From the NCBI GenBank assembly GCA_026315105.1, contig CM048744.1:315649270-315713269 (forward strand): 64,000 nucleotides of DNA, written 5' to 3'. Positions within the stretch are counted from its first letter, which is position 1, and each line of letters starts with the position of its first letter. A program made the position numbers and the translations under genes. This document shows, piece after piece, positions 22,603-34,365 of the stretch. This DNA comes from Locusta migratoria. Its lineage: Eukaryota > Arthropoda > Insecta > Orthoptera > Acrididae. The notes beneath the pieces are model-generated. The model was given only the letters and a program-made list of their open reading frames with translations, was not told the DNA's origin and searched no databases.

Positions 22603-23427
22603 AAAGAGGACGAGTTAAGGGAGGGGGAGGGGAGCGAGAAAGATGGGCTGAGAAAGGCAGGAGAAGAAAGGCAGAGTGACGGATAGGGTTAAAAGACATG
22701 ACTGGAGGGTTGACGTACTGCAAGAATAAATACACTCTCTTGCAGCGCCTGGTTTTCAGGTAGTTTACAATAAGGAAAGGGAGGTTTTCAAAAAGAGATA
22801 TAGATATTTTCTGTGACAGGGCCGACACAGAAGCCACGCGCATGTTACATATTTTTTCGGCTTCGTTGCAGATACGATTAAAAAAAAAAAAAAAAAACGC
22901 AAGAGGAGTAAGGGCGCAGTATGGCCGTCGGATTTCATGTGTCCGACCAGTGTCATAAAACAAACATCGCCGCGAGTTTGCTCTCAGCCATCACTTTCAT
23001 GCGGCAGTTTCACTGTATCGCAGAGCCGTACGGTCGAGTGAGGTCTCTGGTGGTGCGCAGTTACACGGTTGCCCCTCCCAAAATGGGCGATAAGCACATC
23101 GATCGGGAATTAAAGCGGGGGCGGCGCTATCTAGCGGCGTCGCCTCGGGTGCTGGCGAGTTGCGGCGCGGACCTTATCGCCGCTAGCCGGCGCTGGGCGC
23201 TGGCCGCTGCCATCACGCCTAATTACCGGCTACCCGGGGAGCACGGCCCCTGCCACCGCCGCTGCTGCTGCCGGCAACACAGCCTACACCACTGGCTAAG
23301 CACAGTCGCGCCCTCTACAGGGAGTTTCACTCCGCTGCCCTGGTATAGTACCGACGAATAAATGTTTATCCTGGTAGGGCAGGAATCTGCTTCAGTTGCA
23401 TAATTGTTGTATTACGTCATATATATT
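22603..23427. other. Spacer with poly-A run and GC-rich island
   Basis: Purine-rich tract 22605-22680, an A run near 22870-22887, then a CpG-rich block 23020-23345 (frame of 146 codons on +, 22921-23361, no family recognised). The island has phrases such as GGGGGCGGCGCTATCTAGCG. It could be an exon or promoter; the open frame is explicable by GC content. Confidence 0.45.
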
Positions 23428-24187
23428 GGCAACGACATAGTAGTTCTGTCAGATACAGCAAAGGACCTGGAACAGCAATTGAACGGAATGAACAGTGTGC
23501 TGAAAGGTGCTTATAAGATGAACATTAACAAGAGCAAAACTAGGGTAATGGAGGGCAGTCTAAGAAAATCGAGTGATGCTGAAGGAAATAGATTAGGTAA
23601 CGAAGAAGGTAGATGAGTTTTGTTACTTGCGCAGTAAAATAACAAATGATGGTCGCAGTACAGAGGATATAAAATGCAGAATGGCAATGGGAAGAAAAGC
23701 ATTTTTGAAAAAGAAAAATTTGCTAACATCGAATATTAATGTAAGTGTAAGGAAGTCTTTTCTGAAGGCATTTGTGTGGAGTGTTGCCTTGTATGGGAGT
23801 GAAACATGGACGATAAGCTGTGCGGACTGGAAGAGGATTGAGGCTTTTGAAATGTGGTGCTACAGAAGAATGCTGAAGATTAGGTGGGTAGATCACATAA
23901 CTAATGAAGAGGTACTAAACAGAATTGGTGAGAAAAGGAATTTTTGGCATACCCTGACTAAAATAAGGGATCGCTTGGCAGGACACATTCTTAGACACCC
24001 AGGAATCGTAAATTTAGCATTGGAGGGAAGTGTGTGGGGTAAAAATCGCAGAGGGAGGCCAAGAGACGCGTATAGTAAACAGATTCAAGTGGATGTGGGT
24101 TGTCGTTCTTATGAGGAGATGAAAAGGCTTGCTCATGATAGGGTATTGTGGAGAGCTGCATCAAACCAGTCTCCGGACTGAAGACCA
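23428..24187 (+). mobile_element. RTE-like LINE, 5'-truncated, nearly intact C-terminus
   Basis: It begins inside the RT palm just after the catalytic box (NDIVVLSDTAKDLEQQLNG), so the active site is gone. A frameshift near 23608 separates the first 70 codons from the 184-codon frame 23627-24181, which carries SKITNDGRSTEDIKCRMAMG, ALYGSETW, MLKIRWVDHITNEEVL and the family end RAASNQSPD followed by a stop. 5' truncation is the usual result of incomplete target-primed reverse transcription. Confidence 0.9.
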
Positions 24188-24299
24188 TAAAACAACATAT
24201 ATATATTGCTGTTCGTTAGTCTCGGTAAAACTCGAGAACGGGTGAACCGATTTGATTAATTTTAGTCTTGAAATATTTGTTTAAGTCCAGGGAGAGTAT

Positions 24300-25440
24300 A
24301 AACGGTATAAAATATGGAAACGTTTCCGGGAAAGAGGAAAACCGGGAATAACTGAAACAGCTTTTTCCAGTGTGCTATCAACACCGTTCGTCAAATTGCG
24401 ATAAAATTTTGTACATGTCATGTTGAAAACAACGGGAAGGTTTGCATCAAATAAAAATTTGGAAAAGTCATCAGGAAAGTAGGAAAATTTAGGAAAAATC
24501 GAAAGCGACTTCTTTTCTACGAATAAAAATAAATTGCCACATGGTTGTAAGAGCATCACTTTAGTACGGCTTGACAGGACGAGGTTTGTATGAAATAATT
24601 TTTTTTTTCTTTTTTCTTTTTTTTTCTTGTAAAATATACCGGAAAACTGGAAAATTTGACAAAAACTGAAAGAGCCTTTTCAATGTGTTTTTGATCGAAT
24701 TCAGCACTATAACTGACTATTCGCACGACGGAGAGGGGAAATTCTTTTGCTGTATTGTTCATTATGATCTTAGAAAAGTTGTCAGTAAAAAAATAAAAAA
24801 ATAATAAAATAAAAAAAATAGAGACAATTAAAAAGGAAAGTCGCAAAACTCGAACCAAGTTTCTTTTTCGATGTGTTTCTAAAAGTTCTTAATACTATAA
24901 GTTGAGAACCGTTCATCCGCCTGCGATAAAATTTTGATCAGTTGACGTTCAACGAAAGATGAACGTTCTTATGAACTAAAAATTCAGGAAAGTAACCCGG
25001 AAAATTTGGAAATTCCCGAGAAACTGAAAGGGCTTTTCTCAATGGGATATCAATATCATTCGTCTGATTGCGATAAAATTTTGCATATTTGACGTTCAAA
25101 GCAACAGTAACGTTCTTATGAAATAAAAATTTGGAAAAGTTTCCCGGTAAATTGGAAAATATAGAAAAATGGAAAGAGATTCTTCTATGAAATATCAATA
25201 CCATTCATCTCATTGCGATAAAATTTTGCACATTCGACGTTCAAAGCGAGAGGAAGGTTTGAGTGAAGTAAACGTTTGGAATAGTTGGCCAGAAAATAAG
25301 AAAATTTGTGGAAAACTGAAAGAGCTCTTTTCTTTGAGCTATTAATATCATTCGTACGATTGCGATAAAATTTGACACATTTGACGTTCAAAGCAAATGC
25401 CTTTATAAAGCTACTGGGTCTAAAATACATCTGATATGTA
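24300..25440 (-). repeat. Degenerate tandem repeat, about 147-bp period
   Basis: The word CGATAAAATTTT (or near it) occurs at 24399, 24924, 25071, 25216 and 25363; the last three steps are 147, 145 and 147 bp. Each unit also has GACGTTCAA and (A)GGAAAA(G/A) blocks. Units between 24410 and 24900 are more decayed. On the minus strand the units stay open: frames 25185-25460 and 24938-25204 each hold two units, a 49-residue repeat with KFYRN, TND and ALSV motifs. The 145-bp step shifts the frame between them. No known protein family is recognised. Confidence 0.75.
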
Positions 25441-25561
25441 TTAAGAGGTAAGTGATACAAAGTTCACCAAATCATCTAGTGACGTAATAAAGCAATTGTG
25501 TAACTGAAGCGGATTCTTCATCTATTATGCTCAGCAAGAGTCAACGATTAACACAGACTTC

Positions 25562-25761
25562 GCCGGTCGCGATGGCCGAGGGGACTGAGACGCTTCAGTC
25601 ACGGTCAGCACGGCCACTACGGTCGGGGGTTAGAATCCCCCCTCGGGCATGGATATTTGTGCCGTCCTTAGTCTTAGCTAGTTCATAAGTAGTTTGTAAG
25701 CTTAGGGACTGATGACCCCGTATTTAAGTCCATAAGTTCTACAAACATTTGAACATTTTTG
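25562..25761 (+). mobile_element. SINE family A
   Basis: Complete copy. The B-box carries one change (GGTTAGAATCC). Perfect 12-bp duplication AACACAGACTTC at 25550-25561 and 25762-25773. Confidence 0.92.
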
Positions 25762-25851
25762 AACACAGACTTCACGTCACTGTCACTGCAATGTTATTGA
25801 CTGCTTAAAACAAATGAAGATCAGCTGTTATGATCAGCATATGAGGGGTGC

Positions 25852-26740
25852 TGGAAAAGACAGCGCAAAAATAAGAACTACTAACGTGTTAGGGATAAAC
25901 CATTTTTATTTTTCTACATAGTCTTATCGACTTGTACACTTCGTCCAACGCTGTTCTAACTTTGTGATCCCTTCCGAATAATAGGAATTGTGCAAGCTTG
26001 AAAAATAGCTATTAGTTTCTGCACTCGCCTACTGGTTGGACAAAAATCTTCGTCTCGCCAGCCATTTCTTCAAACTGGAGAAGAAATAGTACTCCGGGAA
26101 AGTTTGGACAACAAAGGGGATGTGAAAAGAGTTGGAATCATATCTCTAATAATTTTGCGACCACAACTGCTGAGGTGTGTGCTGGTGCATTGTGATGATG
26201 GAAATGAACTTTTGTGGGCCTATCGCAGAGTTTTTCTCGCAGCTCGGTTTTCAAATGGTCCTATAACGATGAATAATGTGCTCCTGTAATAGTTTCACCC
26301 TGTTCCATATAGTCGACGAAGAATATCCCTTGGGAAACCCAAAATACCGTCGCCATAAACTTTCCGGCCGAAGGACTGGTCTTCGCCTTTTATGGTGCAG
26401 ATTGACCCTTGGTAACCGATTGCTTAGATTGTTATTTAGTCTCGGGAGTACAGTAAGGTGTCCCTGTTTCATACACAGTGACGAAACCATGCTTAATGTC
26501 CTGGGGATTCTTGCTGAACAGCTGCAAACCTACCTTGCAACCCTTCACAGGATTCCGTTTTTGGTCAAGCATGAACAATCGCAGCACCCATCTTGCGGAT
26601 AGCTATCTCTTGGCCAAATGTTGATGCAAAATATAATGTACCCGTTCATTCGAGATGTCCATGTGACAATTCTACAACTTGTTATTTTCTGGATCACTCG
26701 CGTCACTAATATATTTATGGAGTCAATTTGTCGTTGTTAT
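25852..26740 (-). mobile_element. mariner-type transposon, all three catalytic Asp lost
   Basis: Minus-strand translation, in shifting frames, follows the SETMAR/mariner (DD34D) transposase from the HTH-linker (LSARWV, then DQKRNPV) through PSAGKFMATVFW, GETITGAHYSSL and NAPAHTSA to LEQRWTKC. The first catalytic site reads VYETG (Asp to Tyr), the second HHHNAPAH (Asp to His), and the third falls where the usual PDLAPSD reads PNFPG. The 3' end (25852) starts AGGGGTGCTGGAAAAGACAG, a plausible terminal repeat; the 5' end beyond 26740 was not found. Function when alive: cut-and-paste at TA. Confidence 0.85.
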
Positions 26741-27473
26741 TCGGTTCTGCTCTGACCCTGTCTCGCAGGGCAAAGTGAAACTGGCCACATCAACGGAAAT
26801 TTTTGAAGAATGGAGCGTAAAATGTAAGTGATCTGCGTATAACCGATTCCTTGGAAATCAGCCATTTTATGCATTGCTACTAGTATACCTAAGGGTTTTA
26901 GAGGACGATCTGAAAATCTTTGGATCTGAAAGTTTGATTTAGATCTGTTTGACAATCTTTAAAAATAGCCGTGCAATTTGTAACCTATGACATTCTTTCC
27001 TAATTATCCTGAATATACAGAGTGTAAGCATTATGCTGCCAAAATTATATAGACGTACATTTCGGTCTGCTTATTGCATGGTAAATACAGTTATATATTT
27101 GATAAGAGATGTATTTTTGTTTACGTCGTCAATCATATGCCATTTAAGATTGTATATAAATAAAAAAATTGATAAAATATATTAAAAGGATACCGTTATC
27201 CGAACCTTCACAACTGAGTCTATTTAACATCATAGATGAAAGATGACATAAACTGCGCGGGAAGAGCATCAATGTCACGTGACTCGGGAGAGGAAGCCAG
27301 TTTTGTCATTTTGAACAATGTGAAGTGTAGCTGTAATTTTTAGTTATTATTTAGAACTGACCTAAAGCATCGTAGTACGACATGCAAGTGCTAAGAGTGT
27401 GGTATCTGTCACGAAGTTTTAATTTATCATGTCTCTACCAAAAATGAAATATGCAAATGACTGTATATTATGG
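26741..27473. other. AT-rich spacer
   Basis: Nothing recognised. Confidence 0.5.
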
Positions 27474-27641
27474 GGTCCAAACTAGTGTGATCATCGGTCC
27501 CCGGGCTTACAAATTACTTTACGGTAAACTAACGTAAGGATAACACACATCCATGCCCGAAGGAGGACTCGAACCTCCGGCGAGAACGGCCTTTCAGTCC
27601 CTGACAAAGCGCCAACAACCGCTCAGCCATTCCCTGTGGCT
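27474..27641 (-). mobile_element. SINE, family B-related variant
   Basis: Minus-strand head GCCACAGGGAATGGCTGAG, B-box GGTTCGAGTCCTCC, GGGCATGGATGTGTGTTATC, tail through GGACCGATGATCACACTAG. It lacks the last 15-20 bp of the tail. No clear target duplication. Confidence 0.75.
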
Positions 27642-27841
27642 CGTTTTTACCGCCAAGTCTATTCAGAACATGTTTTGCAGAAGATTTCCTAATATATGTA
27701 GAATGTAACAGTGTTCAACATTTAGGCATTCCAATCGGGCCCCAATTTAGTTGGCAGAATATCAGGTAGAAAAATAGACACAACAATGTCTTTATGACAA
27801 CACATTACAAATGTGAATTACATAATCTCATTTCACATTAG

Positions 27842-28024
27842 TTGAATGTTCAAATGTTTGTTAAGCTTAAGGCGCTTAACTGCGAGATCAGCAGTCTCTA
27901 AACTTACAAACTACTTACGAACTACGACACAAACATCCTTGCCCGAGGGAGGATTCGAACCTCCGACGCGGGTCCTCGCGATCCGCAAGGTCATGCTCCA
28001 TACCGCTCAGCTAATCCCGCGTGG
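27842..28024 (-). mobile_element. SINE, A/B-intermediate variant
   Basis: Minus-strand head GCCACGCGGGATTAGCTGAG, B-box GGTTCGAATCC, CTCGGGCAAGGATGTTTGTG and a family-A-type tail ending in CATTTGAACATT. ATTTCACATTAG on the left and ATTTACATTAG on the right may be a diverged target duplication. Confidence 0.75.
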
Positions 28025-28336
28025 CATTTACATTAGCAAACGCATATAGATCCACTATATATATCTACTAGGAACGATGAAATCTCAATTATTTAAAACA
28101 GGGTGATTGTTCTAAAATTGTTGTCTACAATACTGTTTTATGATTTTCTTATTACCTGGAGGTAATCTTTTATTTTGGGATGTGAAAGCTTAAGATGCAA
28201 CCATGGTACCACCGCACGACCTTTTGTCTCTCACATCTGTTCGCCACTCGGTTTTAAATACGACTACAACCTGGTCTCATAATTCTTTTATCGTTGTTAT
28301 CGCGATTGTTACAGTGACACCATTCTGCACCACAAA

Positions 28337-28534
28337 TGTTTAGATGTTTGTAAATCTATCGGAGCAACCTGCGTGGTCATCAGTCCGTAGTTTACAAACT
28401 ACTTAAACTAAGGTAAAGTAACCTAATGACAAAACACACACTCATGCCCAGGGAGGACTCAAACCTCCGACGGCGAGCAACCGCGCGCTCCGCAGCGAGG
28501 CGCCTTAGACCGCTCGGCAACTCCACCGCGGCTG
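28337..28534 (-). mobile_element. SINE family B
   Basis: Minus-strand copy, GCCGCGGTGGAGTTGCCGAG to TCTAAACATT. Perfect 11-bp duplication TGCACCACAAA at 28326-28336 and 28535-28545. Confidence 0.92.
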
Positions 28535-28545
28535 TGCACCACAAA

Positions 28546-29100
28546 CGCTTTATATGTATAGTTTATTTTCGCTCTTTAATGACGCAATTTTACTCTTTTA
28601 CAATGAGTATGTGCTTGATAATATACTGTCAGAATGACTTTTCTAGGACTACATTTCCATTTATTGTTTTGTAACTGTGTACGGGCCTAGAGAAGGCACG
28701 ACTGCAATACCGAAATTTACAGCATTCTCTGAGTAAATCTTGAAAAATAAGAGATAGATTTTTTGAGGGTTTTTTTTCTACAAGACGTCAAATAGCCGAA
28801 GTTCCGCTGTCCATACAAGGTGATGTATTCACATCAGTTTTCCGATAACCCTCCATACATGGTGATGTATTCACATCAGGGAAGTTACATTACTGTGGGA
28901 CAAATAGTTAAAGATATACAGTGTGACAATGAGCTGCACTAAAATAAAATCATAGGACGAAATTGTCTACATGTACTGGTGGAATGAATATCTGATGGGG
29001 CAAGAGGCGATGGACAGTGGAGACGAAGCTGATGGACTGCTTAAGATTGGAATAAATACGAGTACGTACTCAGAAACACTAGGTTCCTGAGGCTAGTATA
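28546..29100. other. Spacer with a short direct repeat
   Basis: No gene. A 27-bp unit (CCATACAAGGTGATGTATTC + ACATCAG) is repeated 42 bp apart near 28811 and 28853 with one difference. Confidence 0.6.
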
Positions 29101-30329
29101 TAGAGGGGTCAGAAATTCCCGTTAAAAACTACTAGGACTTGTGTAGGCTAGTGAGTACACACCATTTTGAATAGGAACCCATGTCCGGAAACGTATCGTT
29201 TCCGTTCCACGATGGTTTCAATTACTCGAACTTGAGGAATGTAATTAGGCGTGACCCAGAATAATTGTTGCAATCAATTTGAAAAGAATACTGAATCGTT
29301 CCGTTATTACTCACGCTTTTACATTACAATTTACACCTTATGGTTTACGTTAGTCGACAACAAGAACACAGCTTATACGACCAGCCACAACGACCTGCTG
29401 CATTACAGCAGTGGCTCGATGTTGTAAAGTAACTTCGTTACACATATTGGCCCCCCGAAGCATGTTCTGGCTCATTCTCTCCGTCCCACGTGGTGCCTCT
29501 TCAATGTCTTTTGCAGCGGCCAGGTCTCGTGCCAGCACATTTTCCTCTGCCTCAATTGGGCTCTCCATACGACCCCACAAGAAGTAGTCCACAGGGGTTA
29601 AATTCGGCGATCATGGCGGTCACGCGGTTGGACCACCACTGCCTATCCATGATTCACCAAATTGTCTGTTGAGGTCAGTCATTGAAAAGTGAGGTGGTGC
29701 ACTATCATGGTGAAACCACATTTCTTGACTGACATTTAAAGTCACATCTTCCAAAAACGGGTCCAATACGTGTCGTAGGAAGATCAAGTATGAAGGACCC
29801 GTGAGCATGGTTTGAAGGTGGTGTGGTCCAATCACATGACCGTACAGAAAACCTGTCAACACCTTAATTTCAAACCTGTATTGAAATCCCTGAACATGCG
29901 TGGCATGACGGTTTTCGTCCGCCCAGACATGGCTATTTCGAACATTCAGAACACACTCCCTTGTGAACCTACATTAACCTGTGAAGAGAACTCGACGTGG
30001 AAATAGGGGCTCGTCAATGGAACGGTGCAAGAACTATGTGCTGAAGGCGACGCGTTATGGAAAACCTGCTGGCCCCATAGCGTGTACGCTTTGTAAGTGG
30101 TAGGGATGTAATTATTGCTCATCGTGTCTACACTGTTGCATACCAGTACAGGTAACCCAGATGTTTCTCTGTCCCTAAACAGACGTTAAAGAGTTACTCA
30201 TCTAAACTGAAACTGTCGTAGAACTGAAACGATACGTTACCGGACATCAGTTCCTATTCAAAATGTTATGTACTCACTATCCTCTGCAATTCCTGTACGT
30301 TTGTAACGAGAATTTCCGACCACCCTGTA
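29101..30329 (-). mobile_element. Tc1/mariner-superfamily transposon with about 105-bp TIRs, broken
   Basis: The ends are imperfect inverted repeats of about 105 bp (29101-29205 against 30225-30329), both holding a CATTTTGAATAGGAAC block and a TCCGG(A/T)AACGTATCGTTTC block. Transposase pieces lie on the minus strand: ADENRHATHV near 29910, then VLTGFLYGHVIGP, EMWFHHDSAPPHFS (catalytic Asp in HHD kept) and IGSGGP. After a frameshift near 29620 come DYFLWGRMESPIEA and a decayed end near 29350. The N-terminal half is missing. Confidence 0.85.
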
Positions 30330-31194
30330 CATCTGTGACGCAGTCTAAAGAACTGAATACTACTCAGCGTATTTCAGAAACTAGCTTGGATTCAATGTTC
30401 GCCTCTAATTTGGTAATTTCGTTACACGACTCTCCTTACATCAACTGAAAATACTCTTTTGTTCTTTACTGGAAATCATTCGTACGTAATCTAAAAATAT
30501 CCGCGCTCCTCCAATCCTCAAAAATCAGAAGCAGAAATTTACCGCAGTCCACGGGTAACAGCCAGCAAGATCATATTTTCCCCCTTTTTTCCATTTCGAA
30601 ACGTACTTGCGCTGTCCCGCGGGCATTTTAATCAGTTTGGGCGCGCGTCGCTCATTTAAATAGTGGCCGCTAATCCGCAGGTAGAAAAACCCGCGTCACG
30701 TGCCGCCTGCCCGCTGCACATCCGGATCGGCGCATTCCGGTGCGATATATGGGCACTCAGCCCCCAATAATCCCGGTGGCAGGGGGCCAACATTTCGTCA
30801 GCGCGGCGGCTCGCTACCAGCCGTAAAGCGAGCTGGGACTGCACTCCACCCCACCCAAACCCCTCCAACTCCCCTTGAAACTATGAATTTGTTTACTGGC
30901 AGTAAAACTGCAGCGGTGGGGCTGCAATTGCACGACCAGCACTCGCCAAGCACAACCCTCCGCAATCGGAGGCCCTTTTTGTCAGAGAGATGTTTTGGTT
31001 GGGCGAACGGAGGAGTCGAGGGTCCAAGGAAAAGTGTTGCAGACCCCAGGTGATTACAGACGGCGGCCGAGAACATTTGTAATAAGTTACGCGAGACAGA
31101 GAAGGGGAGGGGGAGAATTATAGACGGTTCACACTTCAGCCTTGCACCTCACATGGGGTTCCCAGGTTCCCAGGAAGTTATTACAATTACATTA
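30330..31194. other. Spacer; GC-rich island at about 30600-30880
   Basis: CpG-rich block with frames open on both strands (70-117 codons) and no family match. It contains CACGTG and ATTTAAATAG near 30650-30700. A promoter is possible but unproven. Confidence 0.45.
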
Positions 31195-31540
31195 CATTAC
31201 ACCGCAAAACAGCCACAGTTAACCGTTGCCAGGTTGTGAATTCGTACCTTTTAGAAATACGGAAAAGTTCACAACACATCCTCGAAACAAAAACTTTCAA
31301 TATTTCTTGAGCACCAATATTACTTTCATTAGTAAGATCCAAATTGTCGATAGCCTTAAACACAACTGCACGAGTTCTACGGCTTCTTCTGCAGCTCGGC
31401 ATCTTCCACAGGTGCTCAAGAAATATTGAAAGGACCATCGGTATTTCGAGGATGTGTTGTGAACTTTTCCATATTTCCAAAAGGTACGAATCCACAACCT
31501 GGCAACGGTTGGTTAACTGTGGATGTTTTGCGGTGTAATG
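31195..31540. mobile_element. Foldback repeat with about 120-bp arms
   Basis: The left arm 31195-31315 (CATTACACCGCAAAACAGCC ... TTCTTGAGCACC) returns inverted as 31411-31540 (GGTGCTCAAGAAATATTGAA ... GCGGTGTAATG), with a few substitutions and a short insertion in the right arm. The 95-bp loop is unrelated. Frames on both strands read the same peptide pieces (RMCCELF, ISKRYE, TTWQRL) only because of the palindrome. Confidence 0.85.
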
Positions 31541-31640
31541 GAGCTACTGTTAAAGCATTGTCTGGACTTGAGAGTGCAAATAGACGAGATGCAATTGCAT
31601 ATCGTACGTGGAGTGTGTATTGTGATGTTAACAAAGACTA

Positions 31641-31839
31641 GCCGGTCGCGGTGGCCGAGCTGACTGAAGCGCGCCAATCACGGTCTGCACGGCCACTACG
31701 GTCGGGGGTTCGAATCCCCCCTCGGGCATGGATGTTTGTGCCGACCTTAGTATTAAGTAGTTCATAAGTAGTTTGTAAGTTTAGGGACTGATGACCCCGT
31801 AGTTAAGTCCCATAAACTCTACAAACATATGAAAATTTG
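31641..31839 (+). mobile_element. SINE family A
   Basis: Complete copy with intact B-box. Perfect 11-bp duplication AACAAAGACTA at 31630-31640 and 31840-31850. Confidence 0.94.
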
Positions 31840-31961
31840 AACAAAGACTATGGCAAGAGCTACTTGTCATCTAACATGTCATTTGTTATAAGGACCAGAA
31901 ATCCACGCAGAATCAATATTGGATCAATATTAACACATGCCAAGTGTTGTTAGACGTATTA

Positions 31962-32779
31962 TAAACCGTGTGATCAAAAAGCCAGTATAAATTTGAAAAC
32001 TCAACAAAACACGGATTAATGTAGATAGAGAGCTAAAAATTGACACACATTCTTGGGATGACATAGGGTTTTATCAGAACCACATTTACCGTTATCGGGC
32101 CTTTTTTCTTCGAGGAACTGCCTGGTTCTCGTTTTGTAACTGCTACCGTGACGGGTGAGAGGTACGTCGATATCATACAGAAGCACGTCATCCCCAAACT
32201 GGCTGATAAACACCTGCTGGAACATACAATTTTTATACAGGATGGCGCTCAACACCATATTGCTAGACGCGTGAAAGATCTCTTGCGCGCGTCGTTTGGT
32301 GATGATCGTGTGCTCAGCCGCCACTTTCTTCATGCTTCGCCTCCCAGGTCCCCAGACCTCAGTCCGTGCGATTATTGGCTTTGGGGTTACCTGAAGTCGC
32401 AAGTGTATCGTGATCGAACGACATATCTAGGGATGCTGAAAGACAACATCCAACACCAATGCCTCACCATAACACCGGACATGCTTTACAGTGCTGTTCA
32501 CGACATTATTCCTCGACTACAACTATGGTTGAGGAATGATGGTGAACATATTGAGAAATTCCTGTAAAGAACATCATCTTCGCTTTGTCTTAATTTGTTA
32601 TGCTAATTATTGCTTTTCTGATTAGATGAAGCGCCATCTGTCGGACATTTTTTGAATTTCTTTCTGTTCTAATAAAACCCCATGTCATTCCAAGCATGTG
32701 TGTCAATTTTTACCTCTCTACCTACATTATTTCGTTACTTAAGTTTTCAAATTTATACTGACTTTTTGATCACGCAGTA
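31962..32779 (+). mobile_element. mariner-like deletion derivative with about 110-bp TIRs
   Basis: The ends are inverted copies over about 110 bp, each starting near a GTGATCAAAAAG motif and running inward to CATGGGGTTTTAT-type sequence. The right end carries TA just outside. Only the second half of a transposase remains between them, so the element lost about half of its coding sequence. Confidence 0.85.
32148..32567 (+). pseudogene. C-terminal half of mariner-type transposase
   Basis: A 139-codon uninterrupted frame: GERYVDIIQKHVIPKL, FIQDGAQHHIARRVKDLL (second catalytic Asp in QDGA), SPDLSPCDYWLWGYLKSQVY (third catalytic Asp region), DMLYSAVHDIIPRL, then GEHIEKFL and stop. Both visible catalytic Asp residues are intact. 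The DNA-binding half and first Asp are absent; upstream bases read as a frameshifted continuation for only about 30 codons before the terminal repeat starts. The Met is arbitrary. An open frame in a deleted element suggests fairly recent activity of the family. Confidence 0.85.
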
Positions 32780-33039
32780 CATTGCACTTATGAATACGGG
32801 ATGTTTAAAATAATTATTTGGTTTTCTATAACTGTTTTATTATAACAATGAGTATCACAGGATATTTACAAATGAGGGTACATATCTATGTGTTTCCATA
32901 ATCACGTCTATATCAATTTCTTTGGCTCTTTCGTGTAGTAAACGAGATCAAAGGTAGCAGAAATATTATCAAAAATTGTTTATAAGTCAAATGTAATTTG
33001 AAGATTACTTGACATTGTCGGATTTGGAGGCGATCTGAT

Positions 33040-33330
33040 ACTTTTATAGTTTTCACAATGAAATGCCAAGATCGCACATTAATAATTTATTGAATTACGA
33101 CCGGTTTTATTTAACTGTGTCACCATCATATATCTTACGAAATGGTCCTCTGTTAGAAATATATAAGACCTGCAACAGAAAACGTACAAACATATAAAAT
33201 ACGTTTGCGATTAAGGGGCACTAACCCTACCTTACTAAAAAAACTGATTTATAATAATAAGTTTAACACAGCACTTGGTCACTATAAAAAAGTACACAAG
33301 ATAAAACATGAAAATTTACAAAAACACTGG
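33040..33330. repeat. CGGTTT-type snap-back repeat
   Basis: AATGAAATGCCAAGATCGCA, ATTACGACCGGTTTTATTTA and GTGTCACCATCAT match the repeat inside the Tc1 at 54311-54505 and the foldback at 37199-37461. The far end (CACTTGGTCACTATAAAAAA) is also shared with 54470-54510. Probably a non-autonomous DNA element. Confidence 0.65.
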
Positions 33331-33789
33331 CAGCTTTGAAGATTCTAGTCTAGATATTGGCGCAAGGACGATCTATTTTTATACAATAATTGTTAATAGT
33401 TTATTTGTCATATTTTTTAAGTTGCATTATGAAACTAAAAACTGTTACACAGTATCCACTCCATAACGTAATTTTTTGTAATAAATAAATTAAAGGTATC
33501 TTTTTATGTGTACCGGTACGGTCACTGGAGCACCGAAAGCTTGTACCTGAGTATCATGGATTCCTTGAAGAGACCGCCCATTACGAATAGTATCAGAGTG
33601 ACAAATCTAATTGGCGTACGAATAATATTCTGCGGTTACAACATGTAGCCATCGATTTATCACTGTAATTACATCCAGCAGACAGTACAGTAGGATTCAA
33701 CATGTAATGTTTTGTTTCGCTAAACAGTGCTACTTTTCGCCGAACTGTGTACTCACCTTATCACTGTCGCTTAACACTTGTTTACGAAC

Positions 33790-33987
33790 AGCCGGCCGCG
33801 GTGGCCGAGAGGACTGAGGCGCTCCAGTCACGGTCTGCACGGCCACTACGGTCGGGGGTTCGAATCCCCCCCTCGGGCATGGATACTTGTGCCGTCATTA
33901 GTAGTACTTAGTTCATAAGTAGTTTGTAAGTTTACGCACTGATGACCCCGTAGTTAAGTCCCATAAGCCCTACAAATATATGAACAT
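33790..33987 (+). mobile_element. SINE family A
   Basis: Complete copy with one extra C after the B-box. Perfect 12-bp duplication TTGTTTACGAAC at 33778-33789 and 33988-33999. Confidence 0.94.
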
Positions 33988-34365
33988 TTGTTTACGAACT
34001 GAGATTTGAAACTACAGAAGACAGCGAAGACGAATTTGAAGTATTCACATAGATGCCTGGACTTTATCAGTCTGAAATAATTGCACATCTCCAGCGCCTA
34101 AAGTTGAGTATTACTTCTAAACTTCACATGGTTTACTAAAATTGACGTATCTTCTGTAAAAACGTACCTACGCCGCCTTACCAATCACAAACCAACAACA
34201 AAATTTCCTAGACATAGTATCCTGAATATATAAGAATCTTCTCTAATTCAATAATTGGTGGGTCCCAATCGTACATTCGTAGTTTCCTTGCAGAGATGTC
34301 GTTTGTGGAATCACGTTGGTAGGAAGTTCGTTGCTATTATTTTTGTACTCTTTGGATAATCATTT

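Noticed and set aside
24300..25440. CRISPR-like array
   Set aside because: Units are about 147 bp and degenerate throughout; no short constant repeat with unique spacers, and the DNA is eukaryotic.
31187..31641. Overlapping frames on both strands with shared peptides
   Set aside because: Produced by the palindromic foldback.
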